Both the position numbers and the translations under genes were made by a program. From NCBI GenBank assembly GCA_965250215.1, contig CBDFNN010000004.1, forward strand, positions 1,178,001 through 1,242,000: a stretch of DNA of 64,000 nucleotides, written 5' to 3'. Below the pieces are notes generated by a model. It was given only the letters and a program-made list of their open reading frames with translations. It had not been told where the DNA came from and did no database searches. The DNA is from CBDFNN01 sp965250215. Its GTDB lineage: Bacteria > Bacteroidota > Rhodothermia > Rhodothermales > DATKEJ01. Positions 35,429-45,209 of this stretch are shown piece by piece (position 1 is the stretch's first letter; every line of letters begins with the position of its first letter).

Positions 35429-36475
35429 ATGAAAAGATTATTATTTGTCTGCTCGCTGTGCTTGACTCTTGCGATCGTAATCGCACCAGAAGTTGTCGCC
35501 CAAGACGACAATTCTGGTACAGCAGTTGAGACAATAAAGCGGGCTCAAACAGGAATGAAGTTCCTTAGTCTTTCGGTCGATCCTAGAGCAGCTGCCATGG
35601 GCAGTGCTCTCACGGCTGAAATGCAAGGAAATTCAATGTCCATGTTTTACAACCCAGCCAGTATGGCGCAAATGCTTGGAAACGGAAGTGCTTCTGTTGC
35701 CAACACTGCGTTCATCTCTGATATCAATTACAACGTTGCCAGTGCGGCCTACAGGCCTTCTGGCGGTAACTACGGCGTAGTTGGTGTATCCCTTGAAATG
35801 GTCGACTATGGTGACTTCCTCGGAACGATCCGGTCTACTTCTGAGAGTGGATATGAGTCAACTGGAACGTACGCACCTTCAGCCTTGGCTATCGGTGTTG
35901 GTTACGCTCGTTCATTCACTGATAAGTTTTCTGCAGGTGCACACGTTAAGTATGCGCTACAGGATCTTGGCACCTTCGCCGTGGAGCCTGCAGCGGCAGG
36001 AGTGGCTGATACAGATTTCGACGTAAATACAGTTGCGTTTGACTTTGGTATCGTGTACGAGACAGGGTTCAAGAGCCTTGCTATTGCCTTTGTAGCCAGA
36101 AACTTCTCACAGGAACTTACCTATGTTCGTGAGAACTTCGAGCTACCACTAACACTGCAATTCGGTGCATCAATGAACATGTTGGATTTCACTTCAATGG
36201 ATCCAAACATGCATGCCCTTCGACTAAACGTAGACGTTCAACGTCCTCGTGACTTCGACGAGCACATTCAATTTGGTGCCGAGTATAAGTTCATGGACAT
36301 GGTCGCCCTTCGTGGCGGTTTTGAACAGCTTGGACTCGACGAAGAGAAAGGTCTTAGTCTAGGTGCCGGTGTCAACTTCGGCATGAATGACTTGACAGCA
36401 GCAGCTAACTATTCCTTTACTGATTTCGGTGTCTTTGATGCCGTTCACAGAATCGGAATCGCCGTAGGATTCTAA
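35429..36475 (+). CDS. porV: PorV/PorQ-family outer-membrane protein (T9SS-associated)
   Basis: Outer-membrane beta-barrel of the PorV/PorQ family, which handles T9SS substrates at the outer membrane. The frame opens at 35381, but the ATG at 35429 has a GGAGA purine run and begins a normal signal peptide (LLFVCSLCLTLAIVIAPEVVAQ), giving 348 residues. The family hallmark FLSLSVDPRAAAMGSALTAEMQGN...FYNPASMAQ is near the N-terminus and the protein ends in a barrel strand (VHRIGIAVGF). It follows the T9SS-exported protein after 51 bp, and a strong terminator ends the transcript. The 5' end of a second copy persists at 52642-52700. Confidence 0.85.
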   Translation: MKRLLFVCSLCLTLAIVIAPEVVAQDDNSGTAVETIKRAQTGMKFLSLSVDPRAAAMGSALTAEMQGNSMSMFYNPASMAQMLGNGSASVANTAFISDINYNVASAAYRPSGGNYGVVGVSLEMVDYGDFLGTIRSTSESGYESTGTYAPSALAIGVGYARSFTDKFSAGAHVKYALQDLGTFAVEPAAAGVADTDFDVNTVAFDFGIVYETGFKSLAIAFVARNFSQELTYVRENFELPLTLQFGASMNMLDFTSMDPNMHALRLNVDVQRPRDFDEHIQFGAEYKFMDMVALRGGFEQLGLDEEKGLSLGAGVNFGMNDLTAAANYSFTDFGVFDAVHRIGIAVGF

Positions 36476-36502
36476 GGATCCTATTAAGCTGAAAGCTTTA
36501 TT

Positions 36503-36541
36503 AAGACCATCTCGGTTAATTACCGAGGTGGTCTTTTTTTT
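36503..36541 (+). terminator. Rho-independent terminator after porV
   Basis: A 13-bp stem (aagaccatctcgg / ccgaggtggtctt, one G-U pair), a 7-nt loop and a run of eight T residues, 28 bp after the porV stop. It should end the receptor-exported protein-PorV transcript. Confidence 0.9.
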
Positions 36542-36609
36542 GTGGGTGATGGCAGCCGAATGATGCCATTGTTCTAGTCGACTTCATACCATAAACGCTC
36601 CATATATTT

Positions 36610-38328
36610 TTGCGACAGTATCTTTTCTTACTTGTAGTTTTTCTTTTTATTGCTTGTTCAGATGGATCCGGCAAATTGAGCAAAGACACATCCACAGGAA
36701 GCATTCAATTCAAAGAAGTGACTTCTGAAGCAGGTCTTTCAGATTTCATTCATGAAAATGGAGCAGCCGGCAATTTGTGGTATCCCGAACAAATGGGTTC
36801 AGGCGGTGGATTCTTCGATTACAATGGAGACGATTGGCTTGATGTTGTCCTGTTAGGTGGTGGAAATTGGGATGCTGCAAAACCATCGCGCTCCGTAAGA
36901 CTCTTCGAGAATCTTCATGACGGGACTTTCAAAGAGGTTAGTGATCAATCTGGTTTAAGCAATGTTGAGACTTACACAATTGGAGTAGTATCTGGAGACG
37001 CAGACAATGATGGCGATCAAGATCTTTTCATTTCAACAATCACCAACAATGTTTTCCTTCGAAATGATCAAGGTGTTTTCACTGATATAAGTCAGTCGTC
37101 TGGACTTGGAGAAAGATCAGAATGGAGTAGCTCCGCGATGTTCGTCGATGTAAACGAGGATGGCCTATTAGATCTCTATGCTGCCAACTATGTCGATTGG
37201 ACTCCAGAGACCGACAAGTGGTGTCCAGAGGGGTCCCTTCGCAAGCTCTATTGCATTCCCGCCGACTATGAAGGTATTCCCAGTCGATTCTATATCAATA
37301 AAGGTAATTTGATTTTTGAGGATGTGACTGAGGAATCCGGTTTTATTCCTAACCTGGGTAAATCTCTGGGCGTGTCGGAATTGGACTACAACAGTGATGG
37401 TTTATCTGACATGATCGTCGTTAATGATGGTGAGGGTGATCTTCTATATGAGAACAAAGGAAACGGGGTTTTTGAAGAGCGAGGGATGGTTGCAGGGGTG
37501 GCCTATAGCGAGCATGGCGAGGCAAGAGCTGGAATGGGCGTTGACGTAGGTGTGGTGGACTCAACCGGTAGGCCAACTATCTTCATTGGCAATTTTTCCG
37601 AAGAAAACGTAGGGATTTACAAATATCAAGGGAATGGCACTTTTAGAGATCGAGCCTCGATTTCAAAAGTGGGTTTGCCCAGCTATCTAACTTTGACCTT
37701 TGGATTGCTCCTGTTCGACGTCGATGCAGATTCCGATCTCGATCTATTTACGGCAAATGGACATGTCTATCCAGGACGCTTAGAGGGACAGGATAAAATT
37801 ACTTACAAACAGGCACCGCAACTCTACCTGAATGATGGATCGGGGGTGTTTTCAGAGATGCCGGATGGCCAAACCTTTTTGAGCGATAGGATTGTCGCTA
37901 GAGGTGCTGCCTACGGAGACTATGATCGTGACGGAGATATCGATGTGCTGATGACGGAAAATGATGGGCCGGCACACCTCTGGAGAAATGATACGAAGCC
38001 TGGCAAAGTCATACGAGTTCGTCTCGAAGGAATGGAAGATAATAGAGATGCCATAGGTTCGCAGGTGATTGTTTCAGCTGGAGGATTGGATCAATATAGA
38101 AGAGTAAGGACGGGTTCGAGCTATCTCTCTGCGTCCGAGACTGTTCTTAGTTTTGGTATGGGAGAAGAGGACTTCGCGGAAAAGATATCGATAGAATGGC
38201 CCAACGGAGAAAAAGAGGAGTTCACTCATGTGGCAGCTGGACAAGAAATACACTTGAAACAGGGTGACGGTGGATATCAGTCACTTTCTTTACCTGTGCC
38301 CATGAAATTGAAGAGTAGATATGAATAG
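36610..38328 (+). CDS. FG-GAP/ASPIC-UnbV lipoprotein
   Basis: A 572-residue lipoprotein of the same family as 24258 and 38321. It begins with TTG at 36610, giving a short lipoprotein signal (LFLLVVFLFIACSD). No ATG offers a better fit. The propeller carries calcium motifs DYNGDDWLD, DADNDGDQD, DVNEDGLLD, DYNSDGLSD and DYDRDGDID; the C-terminal UnbV domain shows GMEDNRDAIGSQVIV, RTGSSYLSASE and EWPNGEKEEF. It starts about 70 bp after the porV terminator, so it probably heads a new transcript. Its stop overlaps the next ATG by eight bases (atgaatag), coupling it to its paralogue. Function is unknown. Confidence 0.82.
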   Translation: MRQYLFLLVVFLFIACSDGSGKLSKDTSTGSIQFKEVTSEAGLSDFIHENGAAGNLWYPEQMGSGGGFFDYNGDDWLDVVLLGGGNWDAAKPSRSVRLFENLHDGTFKEVSDQSGLSNVETYTIGVVSGDADNDGDQDLFISTITNNVFLRNDQGVFTDISQSSGLGERSEWSSSAMFVDVNEDGLLDLYAANYVDWTPETDKWCPEGSLRKLYCIPADYEGIPSRFYINKGNLIFEDVTEESGFIPNLGKSLGVSELDYNSDGLSDMIVVNDGEGDLLYENKGNGVFEERGMVAGVAYSEHGEARAGMGVDVGVVDSTGRPTIFIGNFSEENVGIYKYQGNGTFRDRASISKVGLPSYLTLTFGLLLFDVDADSDLDLFTANGHVYPGRLEGQDKITYKQAPQLYLNDGSGVFSEMPDGQTFLSDRIVARGAAYGDYDRDGDIDVLMTENDGPAHLWRNDTKPGKVIRVRLEGMEDNRDAIGSQVIVSAGGLDQYRRVRTGSSYLSASETVLSFGMGEEDFAEKISIEWPNGEKEEFTHVAAGQEIHLKQGDGGYQSLSLPVPMKLKSRYE

Positions 38329-40078
38329 AGGAAGTGGTTTTTCGTTTTTCGTTTCTTGTCTACTTGGTAGTAAGGGGTTTTTTATTTTCTGTGTTTTGGG
38401 GCTATCGCTGGCAGTTACAACGGGATGTTCTGATTCGGATCCATCCGAAGAGTCAAGACAAAACGTCAGCCAAACGCTCGCGTTTTCTTCCGTTTCGAAG
38501 GAGATTGGCCTGGGAGATTTCAAACATGACAACGGCTCGTTTGGGGGCGTATTCATGCCGGAAATTGTAGGAGCGGGAGTTGGAGTGATTGACTACAACA
38601 ATGACGATTGGCCAGACCTTCTGCTCGTAGGAGGAGGGCGTTTTGAGGGTCATGTCAATAAGGAGACAGAGGCCATTAGATTGTATCGAAACACGGGTGG
38701 CGGATTTGAAGAGGTGTCAGAGCAGGCGGGCTTGTTGGGTTTGAGGACACATAGCTATGGCGTGACCGTGGCCGATTATGACAACGATGGGGATGAGGAT
38801 TTCTATTTAACCAGTTTGGAAGAAAATATTCTCTATCGAAACGACGATGGGAGATTCGTTGATGTGTCAACAGCATCAGGACTCGGGCAATACAAGGAAT
38901 GGAGCACCTCTGCAATCTTTTTTGACGCCGATAATGATTCCTGGCCCGACCTCTTTGTTGCGAACTACGTTGATTGGTCGGAAGAGAGTGATCTCAATTG
39001 TCAATATGAGGGTGTCAAGGCTTATTGCACACCGGAGGCCTATGACGGAATTGCATCACGGCTGTATATGAATCAGGGAGATGGCAGCTTTGTTGAGACA
39101 TCAATATCTTCCGGGATTTTCGATGGTCTAGATTCCAAAATAGACAAGTCATTAGGCGTTGCTGAGATGGATTTTAACAACGACCTCTTGCCCGATCTTC
39201 TGGTTGCAAATGATACAGAAAGGGATTTTCTATTTCTCAACAAGGGAAATGGAAAATTCGAAGAGACTGGTATTTCTCGCGGAGTGGCATATAGCGAGCA
39301 CGGAAAGACTCGAGCTGGCATGGGTATTGATACAGGTGTGACGGACTCGACGGGTCTTGTATCAGTCTATATCGGAAATTTCTCGGACGAGACGGTCGGC
39401 GTATATCGACACGGGGGGAACGGTTTGTTTAGGGATAGGGCGGCTTTATCTCGCGTGAGCTTACCTAGTTACAAGACTTTAACTTTCGGCCTATTTTTGG
39501 CCGATGTGGACATCGATGGAGACCTTGACCTCTTCATGGCAAATGGACATGTACAAACCTATATCAACAAAGTAGATCAACGCGTGACATTTCTGCAGCA
39601 GCCGCAGCTCTATATCAATCGCGGAAATGGGACCTTTGATGAATGGAAAGACGAAGATGATTTCGATATACGGATTCTAGGGAGGGGAGCCGCTCATGTC
39701 GACTACGATCGAGATGGCGACCCAGATCTAATTATCACAGAGAACAACGGGCCACTTCATTTTTGGCGGAACGATCACGCTGGTAACAATTTTATTAAGA
39801 TTAATCTTGAGGGGGTACAATCAAACAAAGATGGTCTAGGATCAGAAATTCGAATCTATTCGAATGGGAGTATTCAGGAAAGACGAATTCATGCTGGATC
39901 TAGCTTTCTTTCTTCCATGGAAAAAACGGCGTTGTTTGGTTTGGGTCAGAGCGAGCAGATTGACAGTGTGATCGTTAAATGGCCGAGTGGAGTCGTGGAT
40001 CGATTGGAAAGCTTGAGTCCGAATCAGGAAATTAGAATCAAGGAAGGAAGCGGCTCGTACCAAGAGCTAACAAAATAG
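38321..40078 (+). CDS. FG-GAP/ASPIC-UnbV lipoprotein
   Basis: A 585-residue paralogue of the preceding gene, overlapping it by eight bases. The N-terminus is long and hydrophobic with a lipobox (LSLAVTTGC-S). Propeller motifs include DYNNDDWPD, DYDNDGDED, DADNDSWPD, DFNNDLLPD and DYDRDGDPD; the UnbV part shows GVQSNKDGLGSEIRI, HAGSSFLSSM and KWPSGVVDRLE. Two tightly coupled members side by side suggest they work as a pair or as differently tuned copies of one surface component. It is followed six bases later by a TPR lipoprotein, so at least three genes form an operon here. Confidence 0.82.
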   Translation: MNRGSGFSFFVSCLLGSKGFFIFCVLGLSLAVTTGCSDSDPSEESRQNVSQTLAFSSVSKEIGLGDFKHDNGSFGGVFMPEIVGAGVGVIDYNNDDWPDLLLVGGGRFEGHVNKETEAIRLYRNTGGGFEEVSEQAGLLGLRTHSYGVTVADYDNDGDEDFYLTSLEENILYRNDDGRFVDVSTASGLGQYKEWSTSAIFFDADNDSWPDLFVANYVDWSEESDLNCQYEGVKAYCTPEAYDGIASRLYMNQGDGSFVETSISSGIFDGLDSKIDKSLGVAEMDFNNDLLPDLLVANDTERDFLFLNKGNGKFEETGISRGVAYSEHGKTRAGMGIDTGVTDSTGLVSVYIGNFSDETVGVYRHGGNGLFRDRAALSRVSLPSYKTLTFGLFLADVDIDGDLDLFMANGHVQTYINKVDQRVTFLQQPQLYINRGNGTFDEWKDEDDFDIRILGRGAAHVDYDRDGDPDLIITENNGPLHFWRNDHAGNNFIKINLEGVQSNKDGLGSEIRIYSNGSIQERRIHAGSSFLSSMEKTALFGLGQSEQIDSVIVKWPSGVVDRLESLSPNQEIRIKEGSGSYQELTK

Positions 40079-40084
40079 ACGTCG

Positions 40085-41314
40085 ATGAAAAATTACAGAT
40101 CGTTTTTGTTGATCGGCTTCATGCTGTTGACAGCATGCGGTGGAGACAGTCAAAGTGAGCTTTCTATCACAGAACAGGCAAGGCTAGGTGCTCCCCCAGA
40201 AGTGGGTAAATTCATGATCAAGGCTCAGCAATCTTACGAAAACGGGCACTATAATTATGCACTCTCCATGACGGATAGTGCTGAGGCCTACGCTCCGAAT
40301 CTCGCAGATATTCACTTTATTCGTGGAAAGATCTATACGGATATGAATCAAATAGAGATCGCCAACGAGGCATTTAAAGTCACGTTAGAGGTCGATCCGG
40401 CTTATCCGGGGGCAAATTTCAGTCAAGGACAAAATTCGTTTAGAAGAGGGCAACTGCGAGAGGCTTTAGGTCTATTTGAGAAGGAACTCGAAATCGGAGA
40501 GACCACTGGTATTTGGAGAGAGACCGGTAGAATATATGCTCAGCTCAATGAGCCGGATTCCGCCATCACGGCCTACACCAAGGCTATTGAACTGGATTCT
40601 ACTAATACGGCAGCGATCATGTGGCTGGGACAGTTGCAAGAGGACGCAGGAGATTTGGAATTGGCTCTAGAGACCTCGAAGAAAGGGCTAGCCGTTCAGC
40701 CAGACAATCCGAATTATCGCTATATCATTGGATCCATTTTGAATCGATTGGACCGCCCTGAAGAGGCAAAAGAATATTTGCTTGGAGTCGCGATTGAACG
40801 ACCCTGGCATCATGGAGCCCAGTACAACTTAGCTCAGGTACTTACTCAGCTTGGAGAGACGGAAGAAGCCGATGTCTACTTTGCAAAAGCGGAGAAAGCC
40901 CAGAAGCATCAGCAGGAAATCAACGAAGCTCAGACGGAAATCAATCGGGACCCGACAAACTTGGAGAATTGGATAGAGCTAGCTGATCTTCATCGGAAGT
41001 CAAATCAATTAGATCGTGCAGCTGATGCTTACCGTAGGGCCGTTGCCTTGGTGCCAGAAAATCTAGCGCTTCAGAGCAATCTTGCCGGAGTAATTCTGGA
41101 GATGGGTGACCCCGAGGAGGCCATGAAGAGATATCAGGCTATTGCAAAGGTAAATCCAAACATGGCCGAGGTCTGGGTCAACATGGGTGTGTGCATGGCA
41201 CAACTAGGCGCCAAAGATCAAGCTATATCTGCCTGGCAAAGAGCATTAAGGGTGGATCCAAGAAATAAAGCGGCTAAAACCTTTTTGTCTCGCGCGGATC
41301 AGATTGGCTCCTAG
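40085..41314 (+). CDS. TPR-repeat lipoprotein
   Basis: A 409-residue predicted lipoprotein (LIGFMLLTAC-G) made almost entirely of tetratricopeptide repeats, for example FIRGKIYTDMNQIEIANEAF, FSQGQNSFRRGQLREALGLF, YIIGSILNRLDRPEEAKEYL and WVNMGVCMAQLGAKDQAISA. A charged coiled-coil-like linker (KAEKAQKHQQEINEAQTEI) splits the array near residue 275. TPR proteins act as protein-interaction scaffolds. Its place six bases after the UnbV pair and before the multiheme cytochrome implies it organises that complex, by inference. TPRs also occur fused to UnbV at 26031 and to hemes at 41434. Confidence 0.85.
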   Translation: MKNYRSFLLIGFMLLTACGGDSQSELSITEQARLGAPPEVGKFMIKAQQSYENGHYNYALSMTDSAEAYAPNLADIHFIRGKIYTDMNQIEIANEAFKVTLEVDPAYPGANFSQGQNSFRRGQLREALGLFEKELEIGETTGIWRETGRIYAQLNEPDSAITAYTKAIELDSTNTAAIMWLGQLQEDAGDLELALETSKKGLAVQPDNPNYRYIIGSILNRLDRPEEAKEYLLGVAIERPWHHGAQYNLAQVLTQLGETEEADVYFAKAEKAQKHQQEINEAQTEINRDPTNLENWIELADLHRKSNQLDRAADAYRRAVALVPENLALQSNLAGVILEMGDPEEAMKRYQAIAKVNPNMAEVWVNMGVCMAQLGAKDQAISAWQRALRVDPRNKAAKTFLSRADQIGS

Positions 41315-41433
41315 TTTGCAATTCCCAAGTGCGGAAATAAGGCCAGTCCTCTCAGCCAATTTAGCTTTGTAACAAGTGTATCCGAAAAATCTGAACGCAC
41401 CGATAGCCCTCTTTTATTGAAAACGACGTCTTC

Positions 41434-43467
41434 ATGCAACTCGTCCTCTGGGATAACGCTCCAGTGATTCTGAAATGTCTCGTCTTTCGCATCGTCTTGC
41501 CGGTGTTGTTCTTTGTATCGGCATGTCAGACATCGCCTGATTCCTCCCAGCCAGAGAATGCCGAGTCGGCGCCAACTGAGCAGACCTACCTGAATCTGGA
41601 TAGCGATGCGTCTTATGTCGGTATCGATGTCTGCAAAACTTGCCATGTGGCGCAGTACGATACCTTTATTCAGGCTGAAATGGGTCGATCGTTTAGGTCG
41701 GCAACGCTTAGCAACAGTGACGCAAATTTTGAGGACCCCTCGCCGGTTTTCGACGAGGCTTCAAATCTCCATTATCTTCCGTATCACGACGGTGAGGACC
41801 TGTTTATCATGGAGTACCAGTTGTCCGGAAGCGATACATCGAGCAGGCGTGATACGGTTTACAAACGAATCGAAAAGATTGACTTCATCGTAGGCTCCGG
41901 ACAGCACACCAATTCACATATCATGGACGAGAATGGATATCTCTACCAGATGCCTCTCACTTGGTATGCACAGGATGGGAAATGGGATCTACCGCCCAGA
42001 TTTGATGAGGGAAATAACTTCCGATTCAGTAGACCAATTCCACAGCAATGCATGGGTTGCCACAACGCGATGCCGGTGTTTGTTGAGGGGTCTGAGAACC
42101 GCTTTAAGAAGGTACCCCCAGGGATTGACTGCGAGCGATGTCACGGACCGGGTTCGTTCCACGTGACAGAAATGCAGGCGGGACGCGTCGTCTCGACGGC
42201 TGACGCTATTGATTATTCAATCGTCAACCCGGCGAAACTACCGGTTGACCAGCAGTTCGATATTTGTCAGAATTGTCACCTGCAAGGAGTATCTGTGTTC
42301 AAACCGGGGAAAACAGCGCTTGATTTTCGACCCGGACGAAATATGACGGATATCCAGAATGTTTTCATGCCACGATACGCGGACAGTGTCGAAGTATTCA
42401 AAATGGCCTCCCATCCGGATCGACTCAAGATGAGCTCTTGCTTTCGAGAATCTCAGGCAGCGGCCGACGAATACGAGCCGCTAACGTGTGTCACTTGTCA
42501 CGATCCACATGTTAGCATCAAGGTTTTGGGACCGGATGTTTACAATGAAGCCTGCCAGTCTTGTCACACACCGGCTAGCGACGACCTCTGTACTGAAGAA
42601 GAGGCGGTCCGAGCCCTTAGTGGCAACAACTGCATTTCCTGTCACATGCCCGTATCGGGGTCTGAGGACATTCCGCATGTTCGTATCACTGACCATTTTA
42701 TTCGAGTCGTGGAGAGTGATGCACCTCCGATCTTGACGCCTGAGGAGATGGCGGCGCAAAAAAGGTTCATTGGGCTCGCTAGTTTGGTGGAAGATTCGCC
42801 GTCACCGAGAGACATCGCTGAGGGGTATTTGGGTTACTATGAGGAGGTCACGAATGACCCTGTCTTTCTGGATTCGGCCTTGGTTTACCTGAAGATGGCG
42901 GAAAAAGACCAATCGCGTGAAGAGCTTGCTCAGCTATGGATCTGGGCGTGGTTTTGGCGAGGAGATCAAGAGTTGATTGTTAATCTTGCCAATTCCATTG
43001 ATGAGAAACTCATTCCGGATGGCTGGACCTTTTATCGAATCGGTGAAGCCTCTCTAGCAATGGGTCAACCCAAAGAAGCGGTGCATTATCTCGAGTTAGC
43101 CGTGAATCGTTCGCCGGAGCATCTTCGATTTCGGAACAAGCTGGCCTCGGCTTACATGAATGACGGGCAGCTAGACCGTGCGCTTGAAACCTATGACGAT
43201 GTTCTCAAAGCAAATCCCAAATTTGAAATCAGCTACAACGACAGGGGCTACACACGGCTCCAGATGGGAGACTTTAGTGGGGCGGAGCTTGACTTCCTAG
43301 CCGCCTTGTCTATGGATCCAAATGCTTCAAAGTCGCTCGCCAATCTGGCATCCTTGTATTTTAATACGAATCGTAAATCCGAATCCATTCCGTACATGAG
43401 GCGATTACTTGAGCTGGAACCAAACAATTCGGAATATCAACGCTTGTGGGAGCTGTTATCGGAGTGA
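41434..43467 (+). CDS. Seven-heme c-type cytochrome with C-terminal TPR repeats
   Basis: A 677-residue exported electron-transfer protein. The lipoprotein-like signal ends ...LFFVSAC-Q, and a GTG at 41464 is an alternative start. Seven CxxCH heme motifs are present: CKTCH, CMGCH, CERCH, CQNCH, CVTCH, CQSCH and CISCH, spread over about residues 68-410, with a conserved GxDxCKTCH...QYDTFIQAEMGRS opening typical of cytochrome c554-like multiheme proteins. The last 200 residues hold TPRs (AVHYLELAVNRSPEHLRFRN, YNDRGYTRLQMGDFSGAEL). It lies 119 bp after the TPR lipoprotein. A redox role outside the cytoplasm is clear; the donor and acceptor are not. Its 3' end overlaps the convergent symporter gene by 31 bp. 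Confidence 0.88.
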   Translation: MQLVLWDNAPVILKCLVFRIVLPVLFFVSACQTSPDSSQPENAESAPTEQTYLNLDSDASYVGIDVCKTCHVAQYDTFIQAEMGRSFRSATLSNSDANFEDPSPVFDEASNLHYLPYHDGEDLFIMEYQLSGSDTSSRRDTVYKRIEKIDFIVGSGQHTNSHIMDENGYLYQMPLTWYAQDGKWDLPPRFDEGNNFRFSRPIPQQCMGCHNAMPVFVEGSENRFKKVPPGIDCERCHGPGSFHVTEMQAGRVVSTADAIDYSIVNPAKLPVDQQFDICQNCHLQGVSVFKPGKTALDFRPGRNMTDIQNVFMPRYADSVEVFKMASHPDRLKMSSCFRESQAAADEYEPLTCVTCHDPHVSIKVLGPDVYNEACQSCHTPASDDLCTEEEAVRALSGNNCISCHMPVSGSEDIPHVRITDHFIRVVESDAPPILTPEEMAAQKRFIGLASLVEDSPSPRDIAEGYLGYYEEVTNDPVFLDSALVYLKMAEKDQSREELAQLWIWAWFWRGDQELIVNLANSIDEKLIPDGWTFYRIGEASLAMGQPKEAVHYLELAVNRSPEHLRFRNKLASAYMNDGQLDRALETYDDVLKANPKFEISYNDRGYTRLQMGDFSGAELDFLAALSMDPNASKSLANLASLYFNTNRKSESIPYMRRLLELEPNNSEYQRLWELLSE

Positions 43468-45209
43468 ATTGAAGATACCGAACTTCTCCTTTGCCCTAGC
43501 CAACCAAATGCGAAGGCGGCAATGAAGCCGGGTATGAGGGGATCAAGTCCCAGCGGCCTAATGGGTGTCGCCGACGGATGTACCAGAAATCCGATAAGAT
43601 AAAGACCAACATAGACGACTAATCCTCCTGTCATTGACCACAGGGCTCCTTTCTTCCCGAATTTCGGCCAGAAGAGACCATAGGTTACCGGACCTATGAA
43701 AATGACAGAAAGGGCTCCTCCAGCGAATACAATGATGTATTGCATAAAGCGTGGAGGGTAGAGGGCTGCTATGGTGACGGCCAGACCTACAAGTAGAGTG
43801 GTGGTGTAACTCAGTCTCGCGATCCCTTTCTCTGAGGCATTCGTGTTGCGTGTGTTTTGATAGTAGTCTCGAACGAAGGACGACGAAATCATTAGCATGA
43901 AGCTATCTACCGTCGACATAGCTGCTGCAAAGGGCGCTGCGATAAGAAGTCCTCCCAACCACGGCATGCCAGCTGTTTCTGATAGCTGAATCGATAGAAC
44001 AGGCATGATCCGATCAGGTGTGAAATCGAGTCCGGGGACGAGTATCCGTCCAAAGCAGAATATTACGACTAGGCAGAGGTAGATGACCGTGAAGTAGACC
44101 GATAGTGAGACGATCGCCTTCCTCAAGGTCCCCACATTCTTAAAGGCAAGAAGACGTACAAGATTCCCGGGCTGACCTGTTCCCGAGAGAGCCCAGAAGG
44201 CGAAGAATGAAATGGCCAGTCCGAGGGGCAGGAAGCCACCGTCCTCGTTTGTGCTAGGCCCTGGTAGGCTGACATAGGCGCCTTTGGTCTTGGCAGCACT
44301 CCGATAGGATCTGTCTTCGACAATGCGAGCCGAGACCTCGATAGACTGAAGTTGAGACAAGGACTTCCTAATTCTTAGGCTTTCGTTTTGAGATGTAATG
44401 CGAACGGCCTTGATCGGTTTAGAAGCGGTTGAGCCCTTTGGTATGAATGCAGGTTCATTGCTCCGAATAATTTCTTCATCTTCACCTTCTCTGATCTGGA
44501 CAATCCATGAGTCACTTGGGATTTCGAGGTCTTGGTCCTCTGGGCTGTCAATTTCCAACTCGACCATTAGCAAATCGGGCGTGGTCATCTCGGCCATGTA
44601 CTGCCCTCGATCTTCTATATCGGAACTCTGAGCAATTATTAGGACAAGCATTATTAATACACCGGCCACCATGACGACGCCTTGGAGCATGTCCGTCCAG
44701 ACCACAGCTTTGAATCCTCCTATGGTCGTGTAGATAATCACCAGTCCAGCAAACAGGAAAAGACCGAGGCTGTACTTGGGGTTAGCATCCTGTGGAAGCA
44801 ACCATCCAGCCTCACTTTCTAGCCAAAGTGCCATGGAGTTGAACCACTCGGTTGAACCAAGAAGTTGGTCCAGAATAATACCGGCGAGAGTGAATTGTGG
44901 AATGAGGAATACAGCGAGAAGAATTGCCATCAAAGCGGAGCTAAGTAAGGCAAGTTGGTTGTCATTATATCGATGCTTCAGTAGCTCGGGAATCGTAATA
45001 GCTCCCGATTTTTTGCCCATCTTGTGCATCCTCTTTCCAAGGATTCCCATCGCACAGAGCGGCATGATCATGTAGCTCGCTATCCAGAGAGCAAGCACCC
45101 AACCATGGGCGTAGATTAGGGAAGGAAAGCCAGCGAAAGATCCGGCAGATGCGCTGGTCGCCCCAAAGGTTAGAGCAAGGGCAATGAATCCTAGATTTTT
45201 TCCACCCAA
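43437..45209 (-). CDS. Na+/solute symporter with extracytoplasmic-type insertion; true start probably upstream
   Basis: Sodium:solute symporter family protein. The first conventional start in frame is TTG at 45209 (590 residues), but this begins at the second membrane segment (GGKNLGFIALALTFGATSAS). The same frame stays open upstream to about 45365 and encodes the missing first segment (SSALFLFLAYTLIVLAIAWF, then KRSRSKDSFASDYFLGG). That extension has no ATG, GTG or TTG; an ATT codon at 45347-45345 sits exactly at the edge of a heptamer array. A hydrophilic insertion of about 130 residues (from near DIEDRGQYMAEM to KTKGAYVSLPG) separates two membrane segments, which is unusual. A small DUF997-like subunit is encoded upstream. 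The substrate is unknown; the neighbours are RidA and M19 dipeptidase. Confidence 0.8.
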   Translation of the reverse strand: MGGKNLGFIALALTFGATSASAGSFAGFPSLIYAHGWVLALWIASYMIMPLCAMGILGKRMHKMGKKSGAITIPELLKHRYNDNQLALLSSALMAILLAVFLIPQFTLAGIILDQLLGSTEWFNSMALWLESEAGWLLPQDANPKYSLGLFLFAGLVIIYTTIGGFKAVVWTDMLQGVVMVAGVLIMLVLIIAQSSDIEDRGQYMAEMTTPDLLMVELEIDSPEDQDLEIPSDSWIVQIREGEDEEIIRSNEPAFIPKGSTASKPIKAVRITSQNESLRIRKSLSQLQSIEVSARIVEDRSYRSAAKTKGAYVSLPGPSTNEDGGFLPLGLAISFFAFWALSGTGQPGNLVRLLAFKNVGTLRKAIVSLSVYFTVIYLCLVVIFCFGRILVPGLDFTPDRIMPVLSIQLSETAGMPWLGGLLIAAPFAAAMSTVDSFMLMISSSFVRDYYQNTRNTNASEKGIARLSYTTTLLVGLAVTIAALYPPRFMQYIIVFAGGALSVIFIGPVTYGLFWPKFGKKGALWSMTGGLVVYVGLYLIGFLVHPSATPIRPLGLDPLIPGFIAAFAFGWLGQRRSSVSSIHSDNSSHKR

